This document shows, piece by piece, positions 36,447 to 45,201 of a stretch of DNA of 64,000 bases (its first letter is position 1; each line of letters opens with the position of its first letter). Where the stretch lies: assembly GCA_003640645.1 (NCBI GenBank), contig QGHH01000003.1, positions 186,001-250,000 of the forward strand, written 5' to 3'. This DNA is from Fredinandcohnia aciditolerans. GTDB lineage: Bacteria; Bacillota; Bacilli; Bacillales; Bacillaceae_L. The position numbers and the translations under genes were made by a program. The notes beneath the pieces were generated by a model. It searched no databases. It saw nothing but the letters and a program-made list of their open reading frames with translations, and was not told the origin of the DNA.

Positions 36447-37481
36447 GTGAAAGCGCTTGTAAACTACGATTCTGGTAAAAATAAGGTTGAAATCAGAGAA
36501 GTACCGATTCCTAAAATAGGACCAAAAGACATTTTATTGAAAGTGGAAGCTGTTGGAGTCTGTGGAAGTGATTTACATATGTATCATGATATACAAGGCT
36601 TTGCTGTAAAACGACCTGTCATTTTAGGACATGAATTTGCAGGAACCGTTGAAGAGGTAGGTTATGAAGTAACCCAATTTAAAAAGGGAGATCGCGTTGT
36701 CAGTGAGACGCCTTCATATGTTTGTGAGAACTGTATTTATTGCAAATCAGGACTATATAATTTATGCCCGGACCGAAAAGGCTTTGGTGTTTTAGCTGAC
36801 GGTGCCATGGCTCAGTATGTGAAAACACGTGAAGCCATCGTTCACCACATACCAGATGGGATTCCGTTCGAAAAAGCAGCATTAACGGAGCCTTCATGTG
36901 TAGCTTATAATGCGGTCGCCCATCATTCGAGAATTCGACCCGGCGATCATGTTGTGGTGTTTGGGCCGGGGCCGATTGGATTAATGTGTATTCAGATTGC
37001 TAGATTGTTTGCACCAGGAAAATTGACAGTTGTTGGTTTGGAAAAAGATGCAAACCGGTTAGAAGTAGCGAAACAATTTGGTGCAGATGAGGTACTTATT
37101 GCAGAGAAACAAGATGTTGTACGTGAAATAACCAATTACGGAGATGGTTTTGGTGCTGATTTAGTGCTTGATGCGGTTGGTGTAAGTCAAACGTTAAAGC
37201 AGAGTATTGAGATTGTTCGACCTGCTGGGCAAATTACAAAGATTGGATGGGGACCTGAACCCATTGGCTTTAGTCTTGATCCACTGATTCAAAAAGCGGC
37301 TAGACTGCAAGGGTCCTTTAGCCATACGTATCCGATGTGGGAAAAGGTCTTGCTATTAATGCAAAAAGGAGAAATTGACCCATTACCAATGGCAAAGGTC
37401 TATTCACTAAATGATTGGCAAAATGCCTTCGATGAAATGGATTCGTTAAAACACGCAAAATCTGTTATTGTACCAAACTAA
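36447..37481 (+). CDS. Zinc-dependent polyol/sugar dehydrogenase
   Basis: A 344-residue medium-chain dehydrogenase. Catalytic zinc residues are in GVCGSD, LGHE and EP, and the four structural-zinc cysteines are in SYVCENCIYCKSGLYNLC. The cofactor motif is GPGPIGLMC, with Glu after strand 2 favouring NAD. The start is GTG 36447, placed after AAGGTGAT. The reading resembles sorbitol/iditol or threonine dehydrogenase relatives. It probably performs an oxidation step on the imported sugar, polyol or sugar acid. Confidence 0.86.
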   Translation: MKALVNYDSGKNKVEIREVPIPKIGPKDILLKVEAVGVCGSDLHMYHDIQGFAVKRPVILGHEFAGTVEEVGYEVTQFKKGDRVVSETPSYVCENCIYCKSGLYNLCPDRKGFGVLADGAMAQYVKTREAIVHHIPDGIPFEKAALTEPSCVAYNAVAHHSRIRPGDHVVVFGPGPIGLMCIQIARLFAPGKLTVVGLEKDANRLEVAKQFGADEVLIAEKQDVVREITNYGDGFGADLVLDAVGVSQTLKQSIEIVRPAGQITKIGWGPEPIGFSLDPLIQKAARLQGSFSHTYPMWEKVLLLMQKGEIDPLPMAKVYSLNDWQNAFDEMDSLKHAKSVIVPN

Positions 37482-37503
37482 AACAATCGAAAAGGAGAAC
37501 TCA

Positions 37504-38412
37504 ATGAACGAAAACAGAGTCAGAATTTCAGTTTTCCCAAAAGGGTATATCGATGATTTATCTAATGGAAAAATGAATGTGTTTGAATGGATTGAGCAAG
37601 CAGGAACACTTGGTGCAGATGGAATGGAAATGTATCCTACATTTTTACAATCTACTGAAAAATCATATTTGGAGAAGGTGAAGCAAGCCGCTGCTTCAGT
37701 GAATCTAGTGATTCCAATGATGTGTGCATCACCAGATTTTACCCATCTCGATCCAGGTTTTCGAGAAAAAGAAATAAGCAAGATGAAAGAAATGATTGAT
37801 AGCATGGCTATTCTAGGGCCAGATGATTTTAGAAGCTGTCGGGTTCTATCTGGGCAAAGAAGACCTGAGGTTTCAAGGGAGGAAGGAATTAGGTGGACCA
37901 TTGATTGTATCAATGAGCTCCTTCCCTATGCAAAAAGTAAGCGAGTCTACCTCGTCATGGAAAACCATTACAAAGATGGTTTCTGGATGTATCCGGAATT
38001 TGCCCAGAAGTCGGATATCTATTTAGAAATTGTGGAAGGGATATCATCTGATTGGTTTGGCGTGAACTTCGATCCATCAAATGCTGTTTTTGCAGGTGAT
38101 GACCCATTAGCGTTACTGGAGAAAGTAAAGTCCCGCTTAATTACTATGCATGCCAGTGATCGTTATTTAAAAGAGGGGTATTCCATGAAAGATATCGAGA
38201 ATCATTTGGTACAAGGATATTCAGAGGGATTAGCACATGGTGTCATTGGGAAGGGCATTATTGATTATGATGGTATTTTTCAACTATTAGCCAATATACA
38301 TTTTTCTGGATGGATTTCAATCGAAGATGGGGTGAATGGTTTAGGGGAAATGAAGGAATCTGTCGAATTTTTAAAGAGAAAAGTAGACGAATATTTTTTA
38401 TCGGGTAACTGA
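37504..38412 (+). CDS. Sugar phosphate isomerase/epimerase-like TIM-barrel protein
   Basis: A 302-residue AP-endonuclease-2-type TIM barrel. ISVFPKGYIDDL stands in place of the common first-strand motif, followed by ADGMEMYPTFL, LVMENHYKDGFW with the metal-ligand Glu, WFGVNFDPSNAVFAG and the late segment WISIEDGVNG. ATG 37504 follows AAAGGAG. It probably isomerises, epimerises or eliminates the ketone made by the dehydrogenase. Distinct in sequence from the 20566 protein. Confidence 0.82.
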   Translation: MNENRVRISVFPKGYIDDLSNGKMNVFEWIEQAGTLGADGMEMYPTFLQSTEKSYLEKVKQAAASVNLVIPMMCASPDFTHLDPGFREKEISKMKEMIDSMAILGPDDFRSCRVLSGQRRPEVSREEGIRWTIDCINELLPYAKSKRVYLVMENHYKDGFWMYPEFAQKSDIYLEIVEGISSDWFGVNFDPSNAVFAGDDPLALLEKVKSRLITMHASDRYLKEGYSMKDIENHLVQGYSEGLAHGVIGKGIIDYDGIFQLLANIHFSGWISIEDGVNGLGEMKESVEFLKRKVDEYFLSGN

Positions 38413-38427
38413 CGTAAGGACTATTAA

Positions 38428-38442
38428 ATGTAAGCGCTTTAC
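38428..38442. promoter_or_regulatory. cre-like box before the sugar-binding-protein gene
   Basis: ATGTAAGCGCTTTAC has the AAGCGCTT core of CcpA sites but misses the C near the 3' end. It lies 37 bases upstream of the receptor gene. A similar word overlaps the start codon at 36447 (TGAAAGCGCTTGTA). Confidence 0.5.
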
Positions 38443-38478
38443 GTCTTAACCATATTACGTATGAAAGGGGAAAAGCGA

Positions 38479-39789
38479 GTGAGAAAAATAAGGGGGCTTA
38501 GCTTTTTACTGGTTTTAGGATTGTTCATAGGCTTACTGGCTGCTTGTAGCAGCAATGCTCCAGCTTCAGAAGAGCCATCATCAGATTCAAATGACAATAA
38601 GAACAAAGACGTTGAATTAAGGATTATTGCTGCGAACCATCCATGGACAGAAGCGATCGAACCATTAATTCCTCAGTTTGAACAGGAGTCAGGCATTAAA
38701 GTAAAGCTAGAAAAATATTTTGAGGACCAATTAACTCAAAAACTTACAACAGAATTTACTGCAGGTTCTGATAGTATCGATGTATTTATGATTCGTCCGC
38801 TGCAAGAAGGAAAACTCTTTAATCTCAATGGGTGGGTTGCTGATTTAACAAGTTATACAGGTGATTCAGACTGGGATTTAAGTGATTTTACAGATTCATC
38901 CGTTAATTCTTTAAAAGACGGTGAAAAGATTTTTGGTATTCCAACCGTTACTGAACGTGAAATCTTGTATTACCGAAAAGATATTTTTGAAGAAAATAAT
39001 ATTGAACCTCCAAAAACATTAGATGATCTATATGAAATTGCAAAACAATTAAATGACCCTTCCAATGACTTTTACGGAATGGTATCACGCGGACAACGTG
39101 CTGCGGCTGTAACTCAATTCTCAAGCTATCTATACGGTTTTGGTGGGGACTTTATCGTAGACGGAAAAGCTGCGATTGATACACCAGAAGCGATTAAAGC
39201 TTTTGAGTTTTACGGTAATTTACTAAAGGATGCAGGACCTCCAGGCGTCTTAAATATGAGTTGGCCTCAAGCTGCTGGTTTATTTGCACAAGGTAAAGCA
39301 GCTATGTACACAGATGCTGATAGTATTTATCCAAACCTACTAGATCCTGAAAAATCAGTTGTAGGTGAAAAGGTTGGGTTTGCCGTATTCCCAGAAGGAC
39401 CAGAAGGACAAACGCCATACAACGTTACGTCATGGGGCGTGGCGATGAATGCTAAATCCGAAAACAAAGATGCTGGGTGGGAATTTATCAAGTGGGCAAC
39501 AAGTAAAGACATTGTAGCTGAGTTACAAAAGAAGAGTGTTCCAGGACCACGACAATCTGTATGGGATTCACCAGAAGGAACAGAGGCGTTCCCTGAAGAG
39601 CTCGTTAAAGTCATCTCTGAGTCGAATAAGATAGGAAAAGAATATGACCGTCCATTAGTTATTAAAGTAAATGAGGCAAGAGACATGATCGGTACGGCGA
39701 TTGTGACGGGCATTGAAGGTGGGGATGTAGAAGCCGCTGCAAAAGAAGCCAACAAACAGTTCCAGCAATTATTAGATGATGAAAATTAA
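38479..39789 (+). CDS. ABC transporter sugar-binding lipoprotein
   Basis: A 436-residue family 1 receptor with lipobox LAAC (Cys23). The GTG at 38479 is preferred, eight bases after AAAGGGG; the ATG at 38461 would add six residues and has no site. The mature part begins ELRIIAANHPWTEAIEPLI, with SIDVFMIRPLQEG typical of polyol or sugar receptors. It sits in the middle of the operon with the permeases behind it. Confidence 0.9.
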   Translation: MRKIRGLSFLLVLGLFIGLLAACSSNAPASEEPSSDSNDNKNKDVELRIIAANHPWTEAIEPLIPQFEQESGIKVKLEKYFEDQLTQKLTTEFTAGSDSIDVFMIRPLQEGKLFNLNGWVADLTSYTGDSDWDLSDFTDSSVNSLKDGEKIFGIPTVTEREILYYRKDIFEENNIEPPKTLDDLYEIAKQLNDPSNDFYGMVSRGQRAAAVTQFSSYLYGFGGDFIVDGKAAIDTPEAIKAFEFYGNLLKDAGPPGVLNMSWPQAAGLFAQGKAAMYTDADSIYPNLLDPEKSVVGEKVGFAVFPEGPEGQTPYNVTSWGVAMNAKSENKDAGWEFIKWATSKDIVAELQKKSVPGPRQSVWDSPEGTEAFPEELVKVISESNKIGKEYDRPLVIKVNEARDMIGTAIVTGIEGGDVEAAAKEANKQFQQLLDDEN

Positions 39790-39866
39790 AAATTGAATGG
39801 GAAAGAGCGGGTATTACTAAATGTTAATACCCCTCTATCCTCTTTATAGCGATACATAGAAGGGGG

Positions 39867-40757
39867 ATGAATATCATTCAACTTTGGATTGAAAAACATC
39901 TTAAGTATATTTTTACGTTGCCTTCCGTACTTTTTGTTCTCATTATGATTGTATTTCCTGTTGGATATACAGCCTATTTAAGTTTTTTTGACTGGAGCAT
40001 GTCGAGCGTTTCACCGCCGAAATGGGTGTTCTTAGACAATTTTAAGAAAATCTTTTTTGATGATCCACGGTTTTGGCCAGCCTTTTTTAGAACGTTTTAT
40101 TTTACGATTTTGGCAGTTGTTACTCAAACCGTATTGGGGGTAGCGATTGCACTTTTATTTTTTAGAAACTTTAAAGGTAGTAATCTCGTAAAGACCTTAT
40201 TTTTACTTCCTATGGTTTCAACACCGGTTGCAATCGGACTAGTTTGGTTATTAATTTTCGAACCATCCATCGGGTTTGCGAATCAATTCTTAGGTTATTT
40301 TGGAATTGATCCACAGTTATGGATTGCGTCACCGAAACAGGCATTGCCGGCAATTGCGATGGTAGACACATGGCAATGGACACCCATGATTACGTTAATC
40401 ACATTAGCCGGACTCTCTCAATTACCGAATGAAAATTATGAGGCGGCGGCTGTTGATGGCGCTAATGCATGGCAAATTTTTTGGAAAATCACATTACCTC
40501 TAATGGCTCCTACCATATTCGCAGCAGTTCTTCTACGTTCCATTGATGCGGTGAAGCATTTTGATTTAATCTATGCCATGACACAAGGTGGACCTGGATA
40601 CGCAACGGAAACCTTAAATATTTACGGCTTTGCCAATGGATTTCAGTATTTCAAGTTAGGATATACGAGCGCTATTTTAATGGTATTCTTTATGATTGTG
40701 CTGATAATGAGTTGCTTAATCTTGATCTTCCGTAAGAAGACGGAGGTGACATTATGA
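39867..40757 (+). CDS. ABC sugar permease, MalF-type
   Basis: A 296-residue, six-helix permease with EAA loop NYEAAAVDGANAWQIFWKI. The first ATG (39867) directly abuts AAGGGGG, with no spacing, so the true start is uncertain and a few residues downstream (ATT 39876) is conceivable. Overlaps the following permease by ATGA. Confidence 0.88.
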   Translation: MNIIQLWIEKHLKYIFTLPSVLFVLIMIVFPVGYTAYLSFFDWSMSSVSPPKWVFLDNFKKIFFDDPRFWPAFFRTFYFTILAVVTQTVLGVAIALLFFRNFKGSNLVKTLFLLPMVSTPVAIGLVWLLIFEPSIGFANQFLGYFGIDPQLWIASPKQALPAIAMVDTWQWTPMITLITLAGLSQLPNENYEAAAVDGANAWQIFWKITLPLMAPTIFAAVLLRSIDAVKHFDLIYAMTQGGPGYATETLNIYGFANGFQYFKLGYTSAILMVFFMIVLIMSCLILIFRKKTEVTL

Positions 40758-41569
40758 AGCATAAACGGAGAATGGAGATTATACGTTATGTTTTAATCGC
40801 TTTTGTGAGTGTAGTATTCTTATTCCCATTTGTGTGGATGTTCATTGCTTCTCTTAAAAACCAAGCTCAAATCATGTCTACGGACTCCATTTTTATTTTT
40901 ACACCTAGCTTTAAAAACTACACTGAAGTTTTTGCGCAATATGACTTTATTAAGTTTATCGTAAATAGTTTTATTGTTGCTTTTGCTTCAACCGTTCTTG
41001 GATTGGTGTTGGGATTACCAGCAGCCTATGCGATTGCAAAATATAAGCTTCATAAATTCGGAGTCATTATCTTAATAGCTAGAATCATTCCTGGTATTTC
41101 GTTTATGATTCCTTGGTTTATCATTTTCTCAAAGCTTGGCTTAGTCGACACTTATACGGCATTAACATTAAGTCATATGTTAGTCGGTTTGCCCTTTATT
41201 ATCTGGATAATGATTTCTTCCTTTGAAGCACTGCCACAAGAACTAGAGGATTCGGCTCGCGTAGATGGCTGTACATTGCAAGGCGCATTTTTTAGGGTCT
41301 TGCTTCCATTGGTTTCACCAGGAATTATTACAGCTTCTATGATGTCGTTTATCCTATCGTGGAATAACTTTATGTTTGCTTTAGTACTAGCTGGGGATAA
41401 CACGAAGACATTACCAATTGCCGTCTTTAATTTTATCTCTTATTCAGAAATCAATTGGGGAGCTCTAATGGCAGCTGCTGTCATCATTACGCTACCAATC
41501 TTGATTATTTCATTGCTTCTACAACGATACATTGTAAGTGGTATTACATCAGGGGCAGTAAAAGGATAA
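40754..41569 (+). CDS. ABC sugar permease, MalG-type
   Basis: A 271-residue partner permease with six helices and EAA loop LEDSARVDGCTLQGAFFRV. Here the usual EAA reads EDSA, a mild variant at the ATPase-docking site. Coupled to the upstream gene by ATGA. No ATPase is encoded in the operon. Confidence 0.9.
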   Translation: MKHKRRMEIIRYVLIAFVSVVFLFPFVWMFIASLKNQAQIMSTDSIFIFTPSFKNYTEVFAQYDFIKFIVNSFIVAFASTVLGLVLGLPAAYAIAKYKLHKFGVIILIARIIPGISFMIPWFIIFSKLGLVDTYTALTLSHMLVGLPFIIWIMISSFEALPQELEDSARVDGCTLQGAFFRVLLPLVSPGIITASMMSFILSWNNFMFALVLAGDNTKTLPIAVFNFISYSEINWGALMAAAVIITLPILIISLLLQRYIVSGITSGAVKG

Positions 41570-41594
41570 GCGTCATCAGGAAAGGATGGTCGAA

Positions 41595-42374
41595 GTGCTG
41601 ATTGATTTACATGGGATGGTAGGAGTCGTTACGGGTGTTGGAAAAGGAATTGGGAAAGAAATCATTTTGACCTTAGCCCGAGAAGGGGTTAAAACAGTGG
41701 GGATTGATGTATTCCCAGATGATCTTGACCAGTTAGCACAAGAATTTAAAGAACAAGGATTAGAGGGTTTGTTTTTTGACTGTGATGTTACTGATAGTAC
41801 TAGGATTTCTGAAGTGATTCGTGAGGCGGTGCAAAAGTATGGCAGGATCGACCTGTTGGTTAACAATGCAGGTGTTGCTGGGAACGGAGAAGTTGAAACA
41901 TTAGCAGAAGAGGTTTGGGATTACTGTCATGATGTAAATCTAAAAGGGATGTACCTGATGTGCAAATCTGTTATTCCCATTATGAAAAAGCAGCAATTCG
42001 GTCGGATTATTAATTCAGCATCTTTTGCAGCGATTATCCCAAGTATTGGCAGTGCTGCATACGCCTCTTCTAAGGCTGGAGTGAAACAATTTTCTCGTGT
42101 GCTTGCTGGAGAGTTAGGACCATGGAATATTACGGTCAACAGCTATGCAGCTGGAATGATTCCGACCACTCTCAATCACTTTTCCGAGTTGCCACAAGAA
42201 AAACAAGAGCGGTTATTAGACAGCTTAACGTTAAGAAGATGGGGAGAGAAAAAGGACATCGCACAACTTATCTGTTTTTTAGCATCCGATTTGGCGGGGT
42301 ATATTACCGGCACTCTAATTGATGTGAGTGGAGGAAAATATGCAACACAGTTTCCGAAGGCAGCTTACGAGTAA
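41595..42374 (+). CDS. Short-chain dehydrogenase/reductase
   Basis: A 259-residue classical SDR. The cofactor motif is TGVGKGIGKEI, followed by an Asp (GIDVF) that favours NAD, then NNAG, catalytic Ser in NSASFAA and YASSK. The GTG at 41595 is favoured because AAAGG is nine bases upstream and the protein then begins VLIDLHG as in relatives; ATG 41586 is the alternative. It provides the second redox step of the operon's pathway. Confidence 0.87.
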   Translation: MLIDLHGMVGVVTGVGKGIGKEIILTLAREGVKTVGIDVFPDDLDQLAQEFKEQGLEGLFFDCDVTDSTRISEVIREAVQKYGRIDLLVNNAGVAGNGEVETLAEEVWDYCHDVNLKGMYLMCKSVIPIMKKQQFGRIINSASFAAIIPSIGSAAYASSKAGVKQFSRVLAGELGPWNITVNSYAAGMIPTTLNHFSELPQEKQERLLDSLTLRRWGEKKDIAQLICFLASDLAGYITGTLIDVSGGKYATQFPKAAYE

Positions 42375-42424
42375 AACGTTTTTCCTTTTTTAAATTCTAT
42401 AGAAATTAGTAGAGGGGCTTGAAG

Positions 42425-43099
42425 ATGCAACCAATTGTGCAGATTTCACTCGATTTAACGAACATTGATGAAGCTATAGAAATGGCGGAAATCGCTATAG
42501 AGGCTGGGGTTGATTGGATTGAAGCAGGAACCCCATTACTACTTGCAGAAGGTTTACATGCAGTAAGAAAACTACGGGAAAGATTTCCCGATAAGCCGAT
42601 TGTTGCAGACTTAAAGACAATGGATGGTGGCTATTTGGAAGTAGAAATGATGGCTAAGGCTGGAGCTACCCATGTTGTTGTCATGGGTGTTGCTCATCCA
42701 GCGACCATCCGAGCAGTTGTAAAAGCAGCAAGGGATTATGGTGTAGAAGTGATGGGGGATATCATGGCTTCATCTGACAAAGTATTATGTGCAAAGATGC
42801 TTGAGGAAAATGGTGTTGACTACATTATTGTTCATACTGGTTTTGATGAAAGAGGAGAAGACCCAGAACGCTCACCGTTTGATTGCTTAGAAGATGTTGT
42901 ATCGGCCGTTTCCATTCCAGTTCAGGCTGTCGGAGGATTATCGATTGAACAAGCTGCTCAAATGCCAAAGTATGGTGCGCCATTAGTTGTAATAGGTGCT
43001 CCGTTAGTGATTGATAACCAAGAATTTCGGCCGAGTTCGGGGTCAGAACAGCTTAAAAAAACATTAACTAAGTTTGTAAAAAGAGTAAAAGGCCAATAA
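42425..43099 (+). CDS. HPS/KGPDC-like decarboxylase or aldolase (OMPDC superfamily)
   Basis: A 224-residue TIM barrel of the orotidine-phosphate-decarboxylase superfamily. The active-site residues are intact: Asp10, Glu33, and Asp62-x-Lys64-xx-Asp67 in ADLKTMDGG, the same spacing as 3-keto-L-gulonate-6-phosphate decarboxylase and hexulose-6-phosphate synthase. The late phosphate loop reads VVIGAPLVID and lacks the Arg seen in UlaD. ATG 42425 stands seven bases after AGAGGGG. As last gene of an operon without a kinase, its substrate is open. Confidence 0.82.
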   Translation: MQPIVQISLDLTNIDEAIEMAEIAIEAGVDWIEAGTPLLLAEGLHAVRKLRERFPDKPIVADLKTMDGGYLEVEMMAKAGATHVVVMGVAHPATIRAVVKAARDYGVEVMGDIMASSDKVLCAKMLEENGVDYIIVHTGFDERGEDPERSPFDCLEDVVSAVSIPVQAVGGLSIEQAAQMPKYGAPLVVIGAPLVIDNQEFRPSSGSEQLKKTLTKFVKRVKGQ

Positions 43100-43122
43100 A
43101 TTTTTTTAAAACATTGAAATTT

Positions 43123-43153
43123 AAAGTAGTCTAGTTTTCTAGGCTGCTTTTTT
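43123..43153 (+). terminator. Terminator of the third ABC operon
   Basis: AAAGTAGTCTAG-TTTT-CTAGGCTGCTTT is a 12-bp stem with two G-T pairs followed by TTTTTTG. Confidence 0.9.
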
Positions 43154-43216
43154 GTGTGCTTTTAAAGGGTTCATGTTATAAAGAAAATTTGCATTAGGAA
43201 CCGCTAAGAACCTTTC

Positions 43217-43450
43217 TTATCCAGCTTTCGCCTTTCCCTTTCTTTTCTTGTATGAATAAACGATGATTTCGATTAGCACCAACAAGATAAAAAACAAAAA
43301 AACAAGCGTTTCAGCAGGATCCATGACTCGAAAGGGACTTGTTGCATTTCTGAAAGCTGTTTGCAGGTCGAAACCCTCCAGATAATCTAGCCAAAACGAG
43401 AAGCTCATTAGACAGCCCATCATCAATACAGTAATCCCGATTATCTTCAT
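43217..43450 (-). CDS. Small two-helix membrane protein, germinant-receptor D-subunit candidate
   Basis: A 77-residue protein with two membrane helices (residues about 3-20 and 48-67), a short extracytoplasmic loop and a basic tail KKRKGKAKAG. ATG 43450 follows AAAGGTG. It is divergent from the germinant receptor A gene 119 bases away. B. subtilis has small two-helix D subunits (YfkS, GerKD) next to receptor operons, and this protein fits by size, topology and position. The assignment is inferred from context. Confidence 0.65.
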   Translation of the reverse strand: MKIIGITVLMMGCLMSFSFWLDYLEGFDLQTAFRNATSPFRVMDPAETLVFLFFILLVLIEIIVYSYKKRKGKAKAG

Positions 43451-43569
43451 TTTTATCACACCTTTTTTCAAATTATTATTTCCTTTCTATAAGGCTTATA
43501 TGACAAGGTATAAATATTAATCTACTGGGCAGAACAGTTAATACTATAGAATAGAAAGGTTTTACAAAA

Positions 43570-45201
43570 ATGCCTGGTTTTTTCAAGAATAAACATAAAA
43601 AAAGTAACACAACGAATGAAAACCAAACGCAACCGCCATCAGAACAGGATATTCCTGATTCCATTGATGTACGATTATCTAATAATCTTGATGTGATTAA
43701 AAATAAAACAGGTAATAGTTTTGATGTGATTATTCGAAATGTTAGCATCGGGCTACAACCAAAGATTCAAACCGCGATTGTCTATATAGACGGGCTTGTC
43801 GATAGCCAGTCCATAAAAGATTTTTTAATTGAATCCATCATAAAAAGTCCTGCTTTGCAGGAGAAGCTGATTCAACAAGATCCATTAGAGGTAATTGAAG
43901 ATGAGGCTTTGCCATTTGGGAGTATAAGAAATGCCAATGATTGGGAACAACTTTTTTCCGCGTTAATGGATGGGGAAACGATCATTCTTGTAGATGGAAA
44001 AACGAAGGTGCTCGTTGTTGATACAAGAGGCGGCGATAGACGTTCGATTGAGGAACCAACTAGTCAAGTGACGGTGCGTGGTCCTCGGGATGGATTTACA
44101 GAGTCGATAATCACGAATACCTCTTTAGTGCGCAGGCGTATCAAGTCACCAAATTTGTGGGTGGAAGCAAGGAAGTTGGGCAAGGTGACGAATACAGACG
44201 TTGCCATTATGTATATAAATGGAATTGCAAACGAGAAAATTGTCGAAGAGGTCCGTAGACGGATTGATCAAATCGATGTTGATAGTGTTCTTGAGTCTGG
44301 ATATATTGAACAGTTTATTGAGGACCAAACATTTACTTCCTTTCCAACACTTTATCATACGGAAAGACCTGATACGGTTTCAGGGAATCTTCTTGAAGGG
44401 AGAATTGCCATCTTCGTAGATGGGACTCCTTTTGTATTAATTGCACCCGCTATTTTTATTCAATTTTTTCAGGCAGTAGAAGATTATTATGCGCGATTTG
44501 ATATTGCGACGGCCCTACGTTTTTTACGGATTTTGATCTTTTCAATTTCGATTATTGCACCTGCAGCCTATATTGCTGCGACCACGTTTCATCAGGAAAT
44601 GATTCCGACACAGTTATTAATAGCTGTAGCGGCACAAAGGGAAGCTGTACCTTTTCCGGCATTTGTAGAAGCTGTCATTATGGAGGTCACTTTTGAAATT
44701 CTGCGAGAAGCCGGAATTCGAATGCCGCGGGCAGTAGGTTCTGCGATTTCTATTGTTGGAGCCCTTGTAATTGGACAAGCAGCGGTTCAGGCGGGAATTG
44801 TTTCACCAGCCATGACCATTGTGGTGGCAATGACAGCAATAGCTAGTTTCGCCACTCCATCCTTTGCGATGGCGATTTCTGCAAGATTGGTTCGCTTTGT
44901 ATTTATGATTGCTGCAGCTACATTTGGTTTTTACGGAATTATCTTAGGGATTATTATGCTTACGATTCATCTTAGTGGCTTGCGTTCATTTGGTGTTCCC
45001 TATATGACACCAATGGCTCCATTTATTCTGAAGGAGAACGCGGATACCTTTTTCCGGTTACCATGGTGGGCACTAAAGAAGCGGCCACAATTGATCAGTG
45101 AAGGAAATATGAATCGCGTAGGAAAAGACCAGAAACCTGAGCCGCCTATAGGACGCGGCATGCTTAAGTCTAATCAAGAAAAAGGTGACCAAGATGAATA
45201 G
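43570..45201 (+). CDS. Spore germinant receptor A subunit (GerA/GerKA family)
   Basis: A 543-residue GerA-family protein. An N-terminal cytosolic region with a low-complexity start is followed by two soluble subdomains (SFDVIIRNVSIG to about residue 270) and five or so C-terminal membrane helices. IAPAAYIAATTFHQEMIPTQ and the segment REAVPFPAFVEAVIMEVTFE are family-typical. It lies in the spore inner membrane with B and C subunits and senses germinants. First gene of an A-C-B operon; overlaps the C gene by eight bases. Confidence 0.92.
   Translation: MPGFFKNKHKKSNTTNENQTQPPSEQDIPDSIDVRLSNNLDVIKNKTGNSFDVIIRNVSIGLQPKIQTAIVYIDGLVDSQSIKDFLIESIIKSPALQEKLIQQDPLEVIEDEALPFGSIRNANDWEQLFSALMDGETIILVDGKTKVLVVDTRGGDRRSIEEPTSQVTVRGPRDGFTESIITNTSLVRRRIKSPNLWVEARKLGKVTNTDVAIMYINGIANEKIVEEVRRRIDQIDVDSVLESGYIEQFIEDQTFTSFPTLYHTERPDTVSGNLLEGRIAIFVDGTPFVLIAPAIFIQFFQAVEDYYARFDIATALRFLRILIFSISIIAPAAYIAATTFHQEMIPTQLLIAVAAQREAVPFPAFVEAVIMEVTFEILREAGIRMPRAVGSAISIVGALVIGQAAVQAGIVSPAMTIVVAMTAIASFATPSFAMAISARLVRFVFMIAAATFGFYGIILGIIMLTIHLSGLRSFGVPYMTPMAPFILKENADTFFRLPWWALKKRPQLISEGNMNRVGKDQKPEPPIGRGMLKSNQEKGDQDE

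Noticed and set aside
43500-43569. SigG-type promoter (AATACTA with a weak TTAATC 17 bases upstream) before the germinant receptor operon
   Set aside because: Position and forespore role fit, but the -35 match is poor, so it is not listed as a feature.
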